NCBI GenBank assembly: GCA_016786615.1
Contig: JAEUVX010000014.1
Location: 103,334 to 167,333, forward strand
Source: Flavipsychrobacter sp.
Lineage (GTDB): Bacteria > Bacteroidota > Bacteroidia > Chitinophagales > Chitinophagaceae
Length of the DNA stretch: 64,000 nucleotides
Direction: 5' to 3'
The notes under the pieces were generated by a model. The model saw only the letters and a program-made list of their open reading frames with translations. It was not told the DNA's origin and did not search any database. A program made the translations under genes and the position numbers. The stretch's first letter is position 1, and the number at the start of each line of letters is the position of its first letter. Below, in pieces: positions 15,838 through 24,666 of the stretch.

Positions 15838-17436
15838 ATGCTCAAGACAGATTTCCTGGTGATAGGTTCGGGTATTGCAGGGCTTACATTCGCTGTAAAA
15901 ACAGCACGCCGTTTTCCTGATAAAACCATTACCATACTTACCAAAGCAAACACAGACGAAACCAATACCAAGTATGCGCAGGGTGGTATAGCTGTGGTGA
16001 ATGATATGGAGAAAGACAGCTTTCAGAAACATATTGAAGACACACTGATAGCGGGAGACGGGTTGTGTAATACTGAAATAGTAGAGATAGTGGTGAAGGA
16101 AGGGCCTGAGCGCGTGAATGAAATAATAGAGTGGGGGGCAAGGTTTGATAAAGATGCCGAAGGAGATTATATGCGTGGCAAAGAAGGCGGGCATTCAGCA
16201 TTTCGTATTCTGCATCACAAAGATATTACGGGCTTTGAGATAGAGCGTGCATTGGTAGAAGAAGTAAAGAAGTATAGCAATATACAGATACACAATCATT
16301 GGTTTGTACTCGACCTCATTACACAGCACCACATGGGTATGCTGGTTACAAAATCTACCCCCGATATAGATTGTTATGGTGTGTATGCGCTGAACACAGA
16401 CAATAATAAAATAGAGAAGATACTATCTAAACTAACAGTGCTGGCAGCAGGTGGTGTAGGGCAGGTGTACCGCACTACTACCAATCCTAAAATAGCAACC
16501 GGCGATGGTATAGCTATGGCGTATCGTGCAAAAGCAAGGATAGAGAACATGGAGTTTATTCAATTCCACCCTACTGCATTGTACGAAGCAGGCGTTAGCC
16601 CTTCTTTCCTGATAACAGAAGCAGTACGTGGCGATGGCGGCATATTGCGTAACAAACACGGAGAGGCTTTTATGGCAAGCTACGATGAGCGTGCAGACCT
16701 TGCCCCACGCGATGTAGTGGCACGTGCTATAGATAATGAAATGAAACGCAGCGGTACAGAGCATGTGTATCTGGATTGTCGCCACATGGACGCACACAAA
16801 TTCAAAGAGCATTTCCCGAATATCTATGCCAAGTGTAAAAGTATAGGTATTGATGTGATGGAACAGATGATACCGGTAGCACCTGCCGCACATTATTGCT
16901 GTGGTGGTATCAAAACAAACCAGCAGGGGCGTACATCTATCCAGAACCTGTATGCCTGCGGAGAGTGTGCCAGTACGGGGCTGCATGGTGCCAATCGCCT
17001 TGCGTCCAATTCATTGCTGGAGGCTCTGGTGTTCGCACATCGCTGTGCGGAAGATGCTGCGGCAGTAGTAGATGCTGTACAGTACAACGAAGCAATACCC
17101 GACTGGAATGCTGAAGGTACAACAGACCCGCAGGAGATGATATTGATAACGCAAAGCCAGAAGGAAGTGCAACAGGTGATGAGCGACTATGTGGGTATTG
17201 TACGAAACGACATACGCCTGCAACGTGCCATGAGCCGTATGGACCTGCTGCATGCCGAAACAGAAGACCTGTATAAAACTGCCAGTGTATCGCCGCAACT
17301 ATGCGAGGTGCGCAACCTGATAACCACCGGATACCTGATAGTAAAAAGCGCACAGTTCCGTAAAGAGAGCCGTGGTCTGCATTACAATACAGACTATCCT
17401 GAAAAATGTACTTTACTGCAAAACATTGTATTATAA
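15838..17436 (+). CDS. nadB: L-aspartate oxidase
   Basis: A 532-residue FAD enzyme that oxidises L-aspartate to iminoaspartate, first step of de novo NAD synthesis. The FAD motif is DFLVIGSGIAGLTFA at the N terminus. The flavoprotein signatures NTKYAQGGIA, GREGGHS-type (GKEGGHSAFRILHHKDITG), EFIQFHPTALY, LITEAVRGDGG and ACGECASTGLHGANRLASNSLLEALVFA are all present. These separate NadB from succinate dehydrogenase in combination with its shorter length. nadA and nadC are not in the window. It starts 16 bp after an upstream terminator and ends at a shared convergent terminator. Confidence 0.96.
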   Translation: MLKTDFLVIGSGIAGLTFAVKTARRFPDKTITILTKANTDETNTKYAQGGIAVVNDMEKDSFQKHIEDTLIAGDGLCNTEIVEIVVKEGPERVNEIIEWGARFDKDAEGDYMRGKEGGHSAFRILHHKDITGFEIERALVEEVKKYSNIQIHNHWFVLDLITQHHMGMLVTKSTPDIDCYGVYALNTDNNKIEKILSKLTVLAAGGVGQVYRTTTNPKIATGDGIAMAYRAKARIENMEFIQFHPTALYEAGVSPSFLITEAVRGDGGILRNKHGEAFMASYDERADLAPRDVVARAIDNEMKRSGTEHVYLDCRHMDAHKFKEHFPNIYAKCKSIGIDVMEQMIPVAPAAHYCCGGIKTNQQGRTSIQNLYACGECASTGLHGANRLASNSLLEALVFAHRCAEDAAAVVDAVQYNEAIPDWNAEGTTDPQEMILITQSQKEVQQVMSDYVGIVRNDIRLQRAMSRMDLLHAETEDLYKTASVSPQLCEVRNLITTGYLIVKSAQFRKESRGLHYNTDYPEKCTLLQNIVL

Positions 17437-17440
17437 AACA

Positions 17441-17471
17441 ACAAAGCGCAACCATTACAGTTGCGCTTTGT
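17441..17471. terminator. Bidirectional terminator between nadB and the metalloprotease gene
   Basis: ACAAAGCGCAAC / GTTGCGCTTTGT is a perfect 12-bp stem with a 7-base loop, located five bases after the nadB stop and between convergent genes. Confidence 0.88.
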
Positions 17472-17493
17472 TATGTATGCTATTCGTTATAGT

Positions 17494-19410
17494 TTATTCT
17501 ACTATCAGTTTCACAGCTTCGTATTGTTCGTCGGCAGATTGCAGCATGATGAAGTAAATACCTTTGTTCCAGCCGTTGATATCTATAGTGATGTTGTTTT
17601 CACCTGATTGTGCAGGTACTACATTGCTGTAGGTTGTTTTGCCTACTACATCTGTAGCTTTCAGGGTAATGTCCGATTTGCCCTTCGTGTAAAACCGTAC
17701 TGTAAAACGCTGCTGTGCAGGGTTGGGATACAGGCTTACATACTGTGGCTGCTGACTTGTCATTCCAACATTGCTGGTGTTGTTATTGGCACAGCTGTCG
17801 TGCGTATTTTGAGTAAGGTTGATGCTGTATTGATTGCTGCAACCATTTGAGTCTGTAATGGTAACGGTATATGCGCCTGCTGTACTCAGCCCGCTTAGGT
17901 TTTGTGTAGTACCACCATTCGACCATGCGTAGGTAAACGGTGCTGCACCAAAGTTGCGGGTGCCGATAGTTGCGGTATCGTATGTAAGGCTGATAGCCCC
18001 TGTGCCTTTACATATAGCTGTTTCTGTAAGCGTGGCACTGATGATAGATTTCAGGCAAGATGCATTGGCAATCTCTGTGCGGATTTTATTACCCGGTAAA
18101 GGCCCGAAACCATTTGCAAGGCTTACTCCACGAGATACGAGATGGCAATAGCTCATAATAGAACCCTGCCATGCAGATACAGGCTGTGAATTCTGAAACT
18201 GCTCATAGGTACAGTTACTGCAACCCGTAGAATTTTCTTTGGTAGTACAATCATCAATAGAGCCACAGGTAGCGCCTGCACCTGTCATCCAGCCACACCA
18301 GTGTGTGTGCCTGCTGCCTATATTGTGGCCGTGTTCGTGTGTTACCATCATTACATCCCATGAATAGGTAGGGATGGTTGTGTAAGAGCCGTTTACATCG
18401 CCGTATGCATAAGCGGTGCTGCGGTTGCACATTACATCCAGATAGGCAACACCACCCAGTCCGCCATCGTCCAATGCTATCAGCATGGCAAGGTCGCCTT
18501 CAAAGCTATTGCTCTTGGCATTCCATGTACTGCGAAAATCGCTGAGCGCCACACCCGATGATGTACTGTCGTAGGCATCATGTGTTGTCCATATATATAC
18601 CGATTTCAACTCAACAGCTATCTGCTCATTGCGGTACAATGCTTGTACGTTGTTGAACAAACCTGTAAGGTAGTTTTGTGTCAGTGTCACATTCCACACT
18701 TTGTTTTTATACAGGTCGAAGTCAGCCTCCCAGTAGATGCTCAGTTTCTTACACTCATAAGCTGCTGTGGTTTTATTACCTGTATTTTCATCAATGCCTT
18801 TATCATAAGCAGCATAGTCATCTACACCGCATTGATTCTGTGGCTTTACGGTAAAGTCTTTATCGTTGTACAGGATATACCTGCCGCTGTTATCTTCCAG
18901 CTTGCCCAGTACATAATTGCCATCTGCATTGGCGAATAATATCATCACCTCTCCATTTGCAAATACACTTACAGCAGCCATCGATTTGTCTTCTCCCCTT
19001 ACAGCACCCTGATAATGTGCCGCTTTTTCGTAACCTGCCTGATGCCTGCCGTTGGCATCTATATAACCCATATCGGGGTTGGTGGCTAAGGGGCTGCTTT
19101 GCAGCAAATCAAGTACAAATGTTTTGCCGGCATCTGTCTGCAGTGTCAGCGACACAGCCTGCGGATAGCTCTCGTACAGGCGTTTGATTTCGCCTGTATT
19201 GGGTAATAGCAGCGTTTCTGCTGATAGTACGCCGTGTTTAGCACCTGTAGTAACGGAAAACAGGTTGAACATCCTGAATTCCACCCCCTGAGATTTTGCG
19301 TTTTTTACATCGCCCGATAATGCATATCCGGGTTCACTTTTTGCTTTGGCATTAGCCTGTATGCAGCACACGAAACACATCAGTGCTGCAAGCTTTGCGT
19401 AAAATTTCAC
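17494..19410 (-). CDS. Secreted metzincin metalloprotease with T9SS sorting domain
   Basis: A 638-residue secreted zinc protease. After a signal peptide (KFYAKLAALMCFVCCIQANA) comes a propeptide-like region, then a reprolysin-like (M12B) catalytic domain. Its metzincin motif is HEHGHNIGSRH at residues 358-368 (zinc His358, His362, His368; Glu359 catalytic), and the Met-turn is SIMSYCH with Met419. Next is a SprB-like repeat (PFTYAWSNGGTTQNLSGLSTAGAYTVTITDSNGC), and finally a type A T9SS sorting domain from about residue 558 (VSLYPNPAQQRFTVRF...GWNKGIYFIMLQ...KLIVE). It should cross the outer membrane through the type IX system. Monocistronic; its 3' end meets the nadB terminator. Confidence 0.92.
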   Translation of the reverse strand: MKFYAKLAALMCFVCCIQANAKAKSEPGYALSGDVKNAKSQGVEFRMFNLFSVTTGAKHGVLSAETLLLPNTGEIKRLYESYPQAVSLTLQTDAGKTFVLDLLQSSPLATNPDMGYIDANGRHQAGYEKAAHYQGAVRGEDKSMAAVSVFANGEVMILFANADGNYVLGKLEDNSGRYILYNDKDFTVKPQNQCGVDDYAAYDKGIDENTGNKTTAAYECKKLSIYWEADFDLYKNKVWNVTLTQNYLTGLFNNVQALYRNEQIAVELKSVYIWTTHDAYDSTSSGVALSDFRSTWNAKSNSFEGDLAMLIALDDGGLGGVAYLDVMCNRSTAYAYGDVNGSYTTIPTYSWDVMMVTHEHGHNIGSRHTHWCGWMTGAGATCGSIDDCTTKENSTGCSNCTYEQFQNSQPVSAWQGSIMSYCHLVSRGVSLANGFGPLPGNKIRTEIANASCLKSIISATLTETAICKGTGAISLTYDTATIGTRNFGAAPFTYAWSNGGTTQNLSGLSTAGAYTVTITDSNGCSNQYSINLTQNTHDSCANNNTSNVGMTSQQPQYVSLYPNPAQQRFTVRFYTKGKSDITLKATDVVGKTTYSNVVPAQSGENNITIDINGWNKGIYFIMLQSADEQYEAVKLIVE

Positions 19411-19556
19411 CTGCTTTGAATGTTTTTAAAATTGCTTAATTAATAAATAGTGTGTGGGAGTGGTTATGCAATATACTTAAAACACATTTCTTACATGAAT
19501 GTTCATTGTCATATTTGCGTAAACGGGGATAAACGCAGGATGAAGCGGGGCGAATG

Positions 19557-19586
19557 AAAAAAGCCCCCGACGTATCGTCAGAGGCT
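19557..19586 (-). terminator. Terminator after the ABC exporter gene
   Basis: On the minus strand AGCCTCTGACG / CGTCGGGGGCT forms an 11-bp stem with two G-T pairs and an ATA loop, then six T. Confidence 0.8.
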
Positions 19587-19619
19587 CGTGTATATTTCAA
19601 ACAATTGATAATCAATAAT

Positions 19620-21410
19620 CTATTTAGCACTGCGCATCGCCACAGGTGCAGCACCTGCGCGTACTTCTTTTCGCTCGCCTATCTGCTGGCGCCACATAGC
19701 GTAGTACAAGCCTTTCTCATCCAGCAAATGCTGGTGGTTGCCCGTTTCTACTATGTTGCCACGCTCCAGAACAAATATCCTGTCGGCATGCATAATAGTG
19801 CTGAGGCGGTGTGCAATCATGATAGTGATATGCTCGCGCTTTTGTGTAATGTCTTTGATGGTTGTAGATATTTCTTCTTCCGTCAGCGAATCGAGCGCAG
19901 AGGTAGCCTCGTCAAATATCATCAACCTCGGGTGGCGCAGCAATGCACGGGCAATGCTCAGACGCTGGCGTTCACCACCGCTTAGTTTCAGGCCACCTTC
20001 ACCTATCATGGTATCAATACCGTTTTCGGCACGCGATAGCAGATTCTGACAGGCAGCTTTCTGCAGCACATCATTTATATCAGCATCGGTAGCATTCGGG
20101 TTTACGAACAGCAGATTCTCTTTGATGGTACCGCTGAACAGTTGCGTGTCTTGCGTTACAAAACCTATCTGGTGGCGCAACTCGTCAAAATCTATATCAT
20201 TGCCATTGATGTTGTTGTAATAGATGCTGCCCTGCTTTGGTTTATACAGGCCCACCAGCAGTTTTACCAATGTAGTCTTACCACTACCACTCGGCCCCAC
20301 GAAGGCAACCGTCTCGCCCAATTTTACATCAAAACCAATATTTTCCAACGCAGCTTTGGTTGCCGTATTGTGCTGGAAGCTAACGTTATCGAAACGCAGG
20401 CTTTCTATCTTGTTGATGGTTGCCGGTTGTGCAGGTTTTTCCTCTACCGGCTTGTTGAACAAGGTCTTCAGGTTGTTGAGCGATGCCTCTGCCTCTCTCC
20501 ATGCCATGATGATATTGCCCAGCTCTTGCAGCGGACCAAAGATGAAGAACGTGTAGAACTGCATCGTTACCATCTGCCCCAGCGTCAGCTTATCGTGGAA
20601 GATGAAGTAGAGCAGACAGAACATAATACACTGGCGCAGGAAGTTGACAAACGTGCCCTGCACAAAGCTGATGCTGCGGATGCTGCGCACCTTCTTCAGC
20701 TCCAGCCCCAGTATCTTGATGGTAGTAGCATTGAGGCGGCGTATCTCCTGATTCGTCAGCCCGAGGCTCTTTACCAGTTCTATATTGCGCAGGCTTTCTG
20801 TAGTGCTGCCCGCCAGTGCGGTAGTCTCGTTCACAATGTTTTTCTGTATCACCTTTATCTTCTTGCTCAGGATATTGGTAAGCCAGCCAAGCAGCAGCGC
20901 ACCACCAAAATAGATGAGCACCAGCCAGCTGCTGAGTGTAAAGGCATACACTACCACAAACACTATACCCACGATGGTGGTAAACAGTATATTGACAAAC
21001 GCATTGATAAACTTCTCACAGTCCTGACGCACTTTTTGCAGCACGCTCAGCGTTTCGCCGCTGCGCTGGTCTTCAAAATCGCTGAAGGGCAGGCGCAGGG
21101 CATGGCGCAGGCCATCTGTATAGATGCGCGCACCGAATTTCTGTATCACCACATTGACCGTATAGTCTTGAAAAGCTTTGGCAATACGGCTTATCATGGC
21201 CGTACCGATAAGCAGCCCGAGGCCCAAGATGATGCCACGTATAAACTGCCCTTCTGTCCACTTGCCGGGGTTGCTGGCATAGGGGTCGATGATGTATTTA
21301 CCGAAGATATAGGGATCGAACAGGGAAAAGACCTGGTTGACGGCGGCCAGCAGCAAAGCCAGCGCTATCAGCCCCTTGTGGCGAGAAAGGTATTGTAAAA
21401 GTAGTTTCAT
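19620..21410 (-). CDS. ABC exporter, fused membrane and ATPase domains
   Basis: A 596-residue half-transporter of the MsbA/MDR type. The N-terminal ABC membrane domain has six predicted segments. The ATPase domain shows Walker A GPSGSGKTT, Q-loop FVTQDTQLF, signature LSGGERQRLSIARALL, Walker B LMIFDEATSALD and the switch His in IAHRLST. It should work as a homodimer in the inner membrane, exporting a lipid or drug-like substrate; MsbA function is possible but not shown by context. The gene is alone, preceded by a TAACTTTG promoter five bases from the ATG region and followed by a terminator. Confidence 0.92.
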   Translation of the reverse strand: MKLLLQYLSRHKGLIALALLLAAVNQVFSLFDPYIFGKYIIDPYASNPGKWTEGQFIRGIILGLGLLIGTAMISRIAKAFQDYTVNVVIQKFGARIYTDGLRHALRLPFSDFEDQRSGETLSVLQKVRQDCEKFINAFVNILFTTIVGIVFVVVYAFTLSSWLVLIYFGGALLLGWLTNILSKKIKVIQKNIVNETTALAGSTTESLRNIELVKSLGLTNQEIRRLNATTIKILGLELKKVRSIRSISFVQGTFVNFLRQCIMFCLLYFIFHDKLTLGQMVTMQFYTFFIFGPLQELGNIIMAWREAEASLNNLKTLFNKPVEEKPAQPATINKIESLRFDNVSFQHNTATKAALENIGFDVKLGETVAFVGPSGSGKTTLVKLLVGLYKPKQGSIYYNNINGNDIDFDELRHQIGFVTQDTQLFSGTIKENLLFVNPNATDADINDVLQKAACQNLLSRAENGIDTMIGEGGLKLSGGERQRLSIARALLRHPRLMIFDEATSALDSLTEEEISTTIKDITQKREHITIMIAHRLSTIMHADRIFVLERGNIVETGNHQHLLDEKGLYYAMWRQQIGERKEVRAGAAPVAMRSAK

Positions 21411-21420
21411 ATAACGGGCA

Positions 21421-21428
21421 CAAAGTTA
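21421..21428 (-). promoter_or_regulatory. TAnnTTTG promoter element of the ABC exporter gene
   Basis: Minus-strand TAACTTTG is followed by TGCCCG and, ten bases after the element, by the ATG. It is an exact match to the -7 consensus; no -33 element is clear. Confidence 0.55.
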
Positions 21429-21490
21429 ACAGCCTTTCTGAAACCCGTGTATATACAGCTGTAAGGGATATCTATAATTTGTCAAATAAC

Positions 21491-21578
21491 CGTCATTGCG
21501 AGGAGGCACGACGAAGCAACCTCGCGAAATGAGGGCAATCCCTCTCGCGTCATTGCGAGGCACGAAGCAATCTCACGG
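21491..21578. repeat. Two REP-like palindromic repeats (left edge of islet)
   Basis: Two related units at 21491-21526 and 21548-21578 begin CGTCATTGCGAGG and continue CACGA(CGA)AGCAA[CT]CTC. Each contains GCGAGG...CCTCGC or a variant and can fold. The first is repeated in reverse complement at 23888-23923 with one mismatch. I know this repeat type as common dispersed noncoding sequence in Bacteroidota genomes. Confidence 0.8.
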
Positions 21579-21619
21579 GAAGATGGTATCCTAATTACAA
21601 ATGAAGGCTTAAAAAGGTT

Positions 21620-22159
21620 TTAGTCTAGAGATTGTACAACAACTATGGAATTTTTCTCAAGTGCTTCATTGATTTTCATGAAATATTCGGCTTCATCACT
21701 CTTTAAATTATAAGTGAAAGACTCATAAGAGCGCCCGTTAGTAAATCGGATTGCTTTTATTTTTTTTGATTTGATATCATCAAAATCATTCCCATTGATA
21801 TCATAGTAAGAGTTGCCGTTACAATTAAAGTCATTCCAAGACTTTTCACTATATTTTGTTCCGTCCTCAAATAGTATTATTATTTCATCATGTTCAAGAC
21901 AATTACCAATACCCATACTTTTAATAGTGTAGCCTGAATAAACAACATTATTTTTCCCTTTTCTCTTAAGTGAAACGTGTATTGCAAATCCTCTCTTGCT
22001 ATTTTCAAGACATGTAAGTGGCTTAGATGGGACAAAATATTCTTTGTCTGTCATTATATCAGTGTAATGTTTGATATATATCGGGTCGGTATTGTTTTGA
22101 GCTTTCGTGTTAAAAAAGATAACAATTAGGAAGCCTGTAATTAAGGTTTTGTTTATCAT
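21620..22159 (-). CDS. Hypothetical secreted protein
   Basis: A 179-residue protein with a signal peptide (MINKTLITGFLIVIFFNTKAQN). The rest is one compact domain rich in Asp, Asn, Lys and aromatic residues (IIILFEDGTKYSEKSWNDFNCNGNSYYDINGNDFDDIKSKKIKAIRF). I do not recognise a family. A frame extension of 26 codons upstream exists, but the ATG at 22159 fits the signal peptide. It is more A+T-rich than neighbouring housekeeping genes and lies within the REP-bracketed islet, which suggests accessory status. Confidence 0.65.
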   Translation of the reverse strand: MINKTLITGFLIVIFFNTKAQNNTDPIYIKHYTDIMTDKEYFVPSKPLTCLENSKRGFAIHVSLKRKGKNNVVYSGYTIKSMGIGNCLEHDEIIILFEDGTKYSEKSWNDFNCNGNSYYDINGNDFDDIKSKKIKAIRFTNGRSYESFTYNLKSDEAEYFMKINEALEKNSIVVVQSLD

Positions 22160-22317
22160 TAGGGTAGCTTTAATGTAAAAATATAATTTTCTTGTAAACA
22201 CTTGTATCCACTTTCCTCTGTTTCCCCCATCTCCCACACCCTATTCACCAGCACCCCTATACCTGTGTCTTTAGCATGTTTCAGGCAGTGGTCGTATTGT
22301 GTGTTTATTTTATTGCC
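22159..22317 (-). other. Possible gene remnant upstream of the hypothetical gene
   Basis: A start-less frame of 52 codons reads, from 22308, KINTQYDHCLKHAKDTGIGV and then LVNRVWEMGETEESG. The composition looks protein-like, unlike the two neighbouring frames. It has no ATG at a sensible place and is stopped at 22159. It may be the tail of a decayed gene; I do not recognise the family and it could be chance. Confidence 0.25.
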
Positions 22318-23177
22318 TTAAGCAATCTTGTTTTGAGGTACACTGCAAATATTGCGAGTAAGCAGAAGATGGCTACTTTAGTAATGAGCGCGGGAAGAGG
22401 TATCGTTATGCCCTCATAATATTGGAAGACAGTTTGGGTAGGTATCATCACCCCAATAATGCTACAGAGGGTTAGTATAGCATCGGCAAGTATGTAGCCT
22501 GTAGGTTGCCGCATACGCAGCAGGTAAATGATGGCGAAGCATAGCGGAGCAATAATGCCCATATCCAGTACATAGGTTATCTCGGTAGTATAGTTTTCGA
22601 TAAGATACAGCGCACGTTTGTGCAGCATGGCGTTTACAATATCCGGAAGCCAGGCCACTATCAGCGCTATGCCCGTGAGTATAAGAAAAATGTACATGCC
22701 ATTGTATGGAAAAGTATTGCTGAGCTTAATGTTGTTGAATGCCTGTTTTGTAACGCTGATGCCAGTAATAGTACCAAACAAGCTAGCCGAAAACAGCAGT
22801 ATATACAACAGGTGCAGCGCATTGTATTGCACACCTGTTGCTTGGCTGGTAGCGTAGTACAGAAAGCAGCCGAGCATGGATGTAAGAAACAGTTTTGTGC
22901 GCGGTGTTGTGGTGCGCATATTTTGCAAAAGCGCTAGTGCAAGTAGCGGGCAGGCTATAAACAGCATGGTGCAGTCGGTGCCGCGTAATATGGGTGCTTT
23001 GAAGTAGGAATCGTTCTTGTACATACCTGTGCCATATATCATCACTGCATCACCATGCTGATTGATGAATTCATATGCTTGTCCTGCTGAGCTGTAAAAC
23101 AGCCCCGCACCCGATACGATACTGCAACAGAGGAGTGTGATAAATGTCAGTATATTCAGTAGTCTGTTGTTTGCCAT
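22305..23177 (-). CDS. Hypothetical multi-spanning membrane protein
   Basis: A 290-residue integral membrane protein with about eight predicted segments, starting with LLNILTFITLLCCSIVSGAGLFY and including ALLALALLQN-type, LLYILLFSASLFGTITGI, MYIFLILTGIALIVAWLPDIV, MGIIAPLCFAIIYLL and a last helix ALITKVAIFCLLAIFAVYL. No family signature is recognised. It is in the islet between REP-like repeats and has no obvious partner. Confidence 0.68.
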   Translation of the reverse strand: MANNRLLNILTFITLLCCSIVSGAGLFYSSAGQAYEFINQHGDAVMIYGTGMYKNDSYFKAPILRGTDCTMLFIACPLLALALLQNMRTTTPRTKLFLTSMLGCFLYYATSQATGVQYNALHLLYILLFSASLFGTITGISVTKQAFNNIKLSNTFPYNGMYIFLILTGIALIVAWLPDIVNAMLHKRALYLIENYTTEITYVLDMGIIAPLCFAIIYLLRMRQPTGYILADAILTLCSIIGVMIPTQTVFQYYEGITIPLPALITKVAIFCLLAIFAVYLKTRLLKAIK

Positions 23178-23559
23178 GTTTCTATATGCTTTATGTACTC
23201 AAAAGTATTTACTGGCAGAATACGTATATATGATTTTTGTCATTTTTCATATTGTTGCTTGGCGCTATTATTACTTTGTATTGTAAAATAATATGTGTAT
23301 ATTTGTTATTGTAAATTCCTAACCTTATGCACCCGCATTCCACACACTGCAAACTGTTTCACCCATCAGTAATTGGCTACAATCCCGCAACAAACTGCAA
23401 CAAAACCGTAACCGTTTGTAACCATCCGGCAACACAAGTAATTGATTTTCAATACCCATAAAATGTTACAGTTTCAAAACTGTGCAAACACTATCAAAAA
23501 CTATCAACAAATATGAAAACCTGTAAACTAATCGCCAGCCACCGTACAAATGCTCAGGA

Positions 23560-23925
23560 GATTTCTCCCTTGGTCGAAATGACGGTATTGATGGGGCAGC
23601 GTGGTTTAACCTCGTGTAGAGCAAGGCACATGTTATCGCGAGGTTGCTTCGTTCCTCGCCCCGAAGTATCGGGATGTAACACAATGACGAATAAAGTGGG
23701 AGCGAGTAGTGTCCCTCAGCCTGGCAGCACAGTAGCAATGCAGCAGCATCGGAGCGTCAACAAAGCATTCAGATGTCATCAATGCTTTGCAGCTTTTCTT
23801 TGTTTCTTTCTTTTGCTGCCAAAAGAAAGAAACAAAGCGCAGGCAAGAGCGCAGCAAAAGGCTCGCGGAGAGCAAGGCACATGTTATCGCGAGGTTGCTT
23901 CGTCGTACCTCCTCGCAATGACGCG
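23560..23925. repeat. REP-like repeat tract (right edge of islet) in an 860-bp non-coding gap
   Basis: The gap 23178-24037 has no convincing gene. It holds a 35-bp direct repeat (23618-23652 and 23869-23903, starting AGAGCAAGGCACATGTTATC), each copy followed by a variant of the GTTGCTTCGT...CAATGACG unit. It also holds an inverted 36-bp copy of the left-edge repeat at 23888-23923 (one mismatch) and, at about 23561-23584, a second short unit (AGATTTCTCCC...CGAAATGACG). The first copy carries a small inserted hairpin (CCCCGAAGTATCGGG). The stretch 23200-23520 shows nothing I can assign. Confidence 0.75.
23798..23837. repeat. 18-bp perfect inverted repeat
   Basis: CTTTGTTTCTTTCTTTTG and its exact reverse complement are separated by CTGC. 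The purine/pyrimidine strand asymmetry is extreme. The same hairpin type is familiar from intergenic regions of Chitinophagaceae, where it probably acts as a dispersed element or bidirectional terminator. Confidence 0.8.
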
Positions 23926-24037
23926 GGTGTAGTGGCAATGATGCGGGTGGTGAGGGTTGCTGCAAAAAAGAAAAGCTACCTTTCGGGCAGCTTATCAGAT
24001 TGTTGTGTGGGGGTGTGCAAGTAGCACAGGGCAGTGG

Positions 24038-24226
24038 TTACTGCTCCTGTACTTTTTGCAAAAATGCGTGCAGCTCGGCTTCGGTCTTTCCTGTTTTCTC
24101 CATAATGTTCTGGAGCATTTCCTGGTCTTTGCCGGTGCGTTGTGTTACGTCGTTGTTGTTCAGCATCGGAAACTCGCGTTTCAGGTGGCCTTTCATTTTG
24201 TTCCAGTTCTTCAAAATCTCCTGCAT
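24038..24226 (-). CDS. CsbD-like stress protein
   Basis: A 62-residue hydrophilic protein: ILKNWNKMKGHLKREFPMLN, then DVTQRTGKDQEMLQNIMEKTGKTEAELHAFLQ. This matches the CsbD-like pattern (WNxxKGKLKxxFxxLTDDDL...GKxxELxGxLQxxxGKxxEEA). CsbD proteins are small, abundant general-stress proteins of unknown biochemical role. It lies at the edge of the islet, divergent from the DUF721 gene by 94 bp. Confidence 0.75.
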   Translation of the reverse strand: MQEILKNWNKMKGHLKREFPMLNNNDVTQRTGKDQEMLQNIMEKTGKTEAELHAFLQKVQEQ

Positions 24227-24320
24227 CTTCCAAATCGTTTAATGAAATAGAACACCTATCTCTGTGGGTGAAGGTAGTCTTTAATATACCATTATCGGGG
24301 AAAGGTTTAACTTTACAGGT

Positions 24321-24602
24321 ATGGGTCAGTATAGCATTGGTGAGGCACTGAACCTGCTGATGGAAAAAAGCGGGTGGAAGCCAAAGGCGCACGAACTGCG
24401 TATGCGCGAGGAGTGGGAACAGATTGCAGGTAAAACGATATCGAAATATACCCGCAACCTGTACCTGAGTGGCGGTACACTTACTATCTATACAGATGTT
24501 GCCGCACTGAAGCAGGAACTGCTGCTTGCAAAACCTCAGCTGATGGCTACTATCAACGAGTACTTCGGCGAGCAGGTGGTAAAGGAAATTAATATAAAGT
24601 AG
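24321..24602 (+). CDS. DUF721 / DciA-like protein
   Basis: A 93-residue DUF721 protein: IGEALNLLMEKSGWKPKAHELRMREEWEQIAGKTISKYTRNLYLSGGTLTIYTDVAALKQELLLAKPQLMATINEYFGEQVVKEINI. The W-x-x-I/VAG and L-x-x-x-L-x-x-x...LKQEL pattern is that of the KH-like domain of DciA, the loader of the replicative helicase DnaB in bacteria without DnaC. In Bacteroidota the short form consists of this domain only. A TAACTTTA element (one base from consensus) lies five bases before the ATG. It is not in an obvious operon. Confidence 0.82.
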   Translation: MGQYSIGEALNLLMEKSGWKPKAHELRMREEWEQIAGKTISKYTRNLYLSGGTLTIYTDVAALKQELLLAKPQLMATINEYFGEQVVKEINIK

Positions 24603-24666
24603 AAAGTCTTTAGTAGAGAGTAGAAAGTTCGCGAGTGAAAGCGGGCTTACCCTTTATGCCTTACGC

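Noticed and set aside
16432-17455. Several long minus-strand frames
   Set aside because: They are shadows of nadB, with Cys/His-rich unlikely products and no start signals.
20142-21398. 418-codon open frame on the plus strand
   Set aside because: It is antisense to the ABC exporter gene, whose Walker motifs are clear; the plus-strand product is rich in Gln, His and Arg with no domain.
23513-23965. Overlapping frames of 110-139 codons on both strands
   Set aside because: They run through the REP-like repeats; composition follows the repeat sequence and no family pattern is visible.
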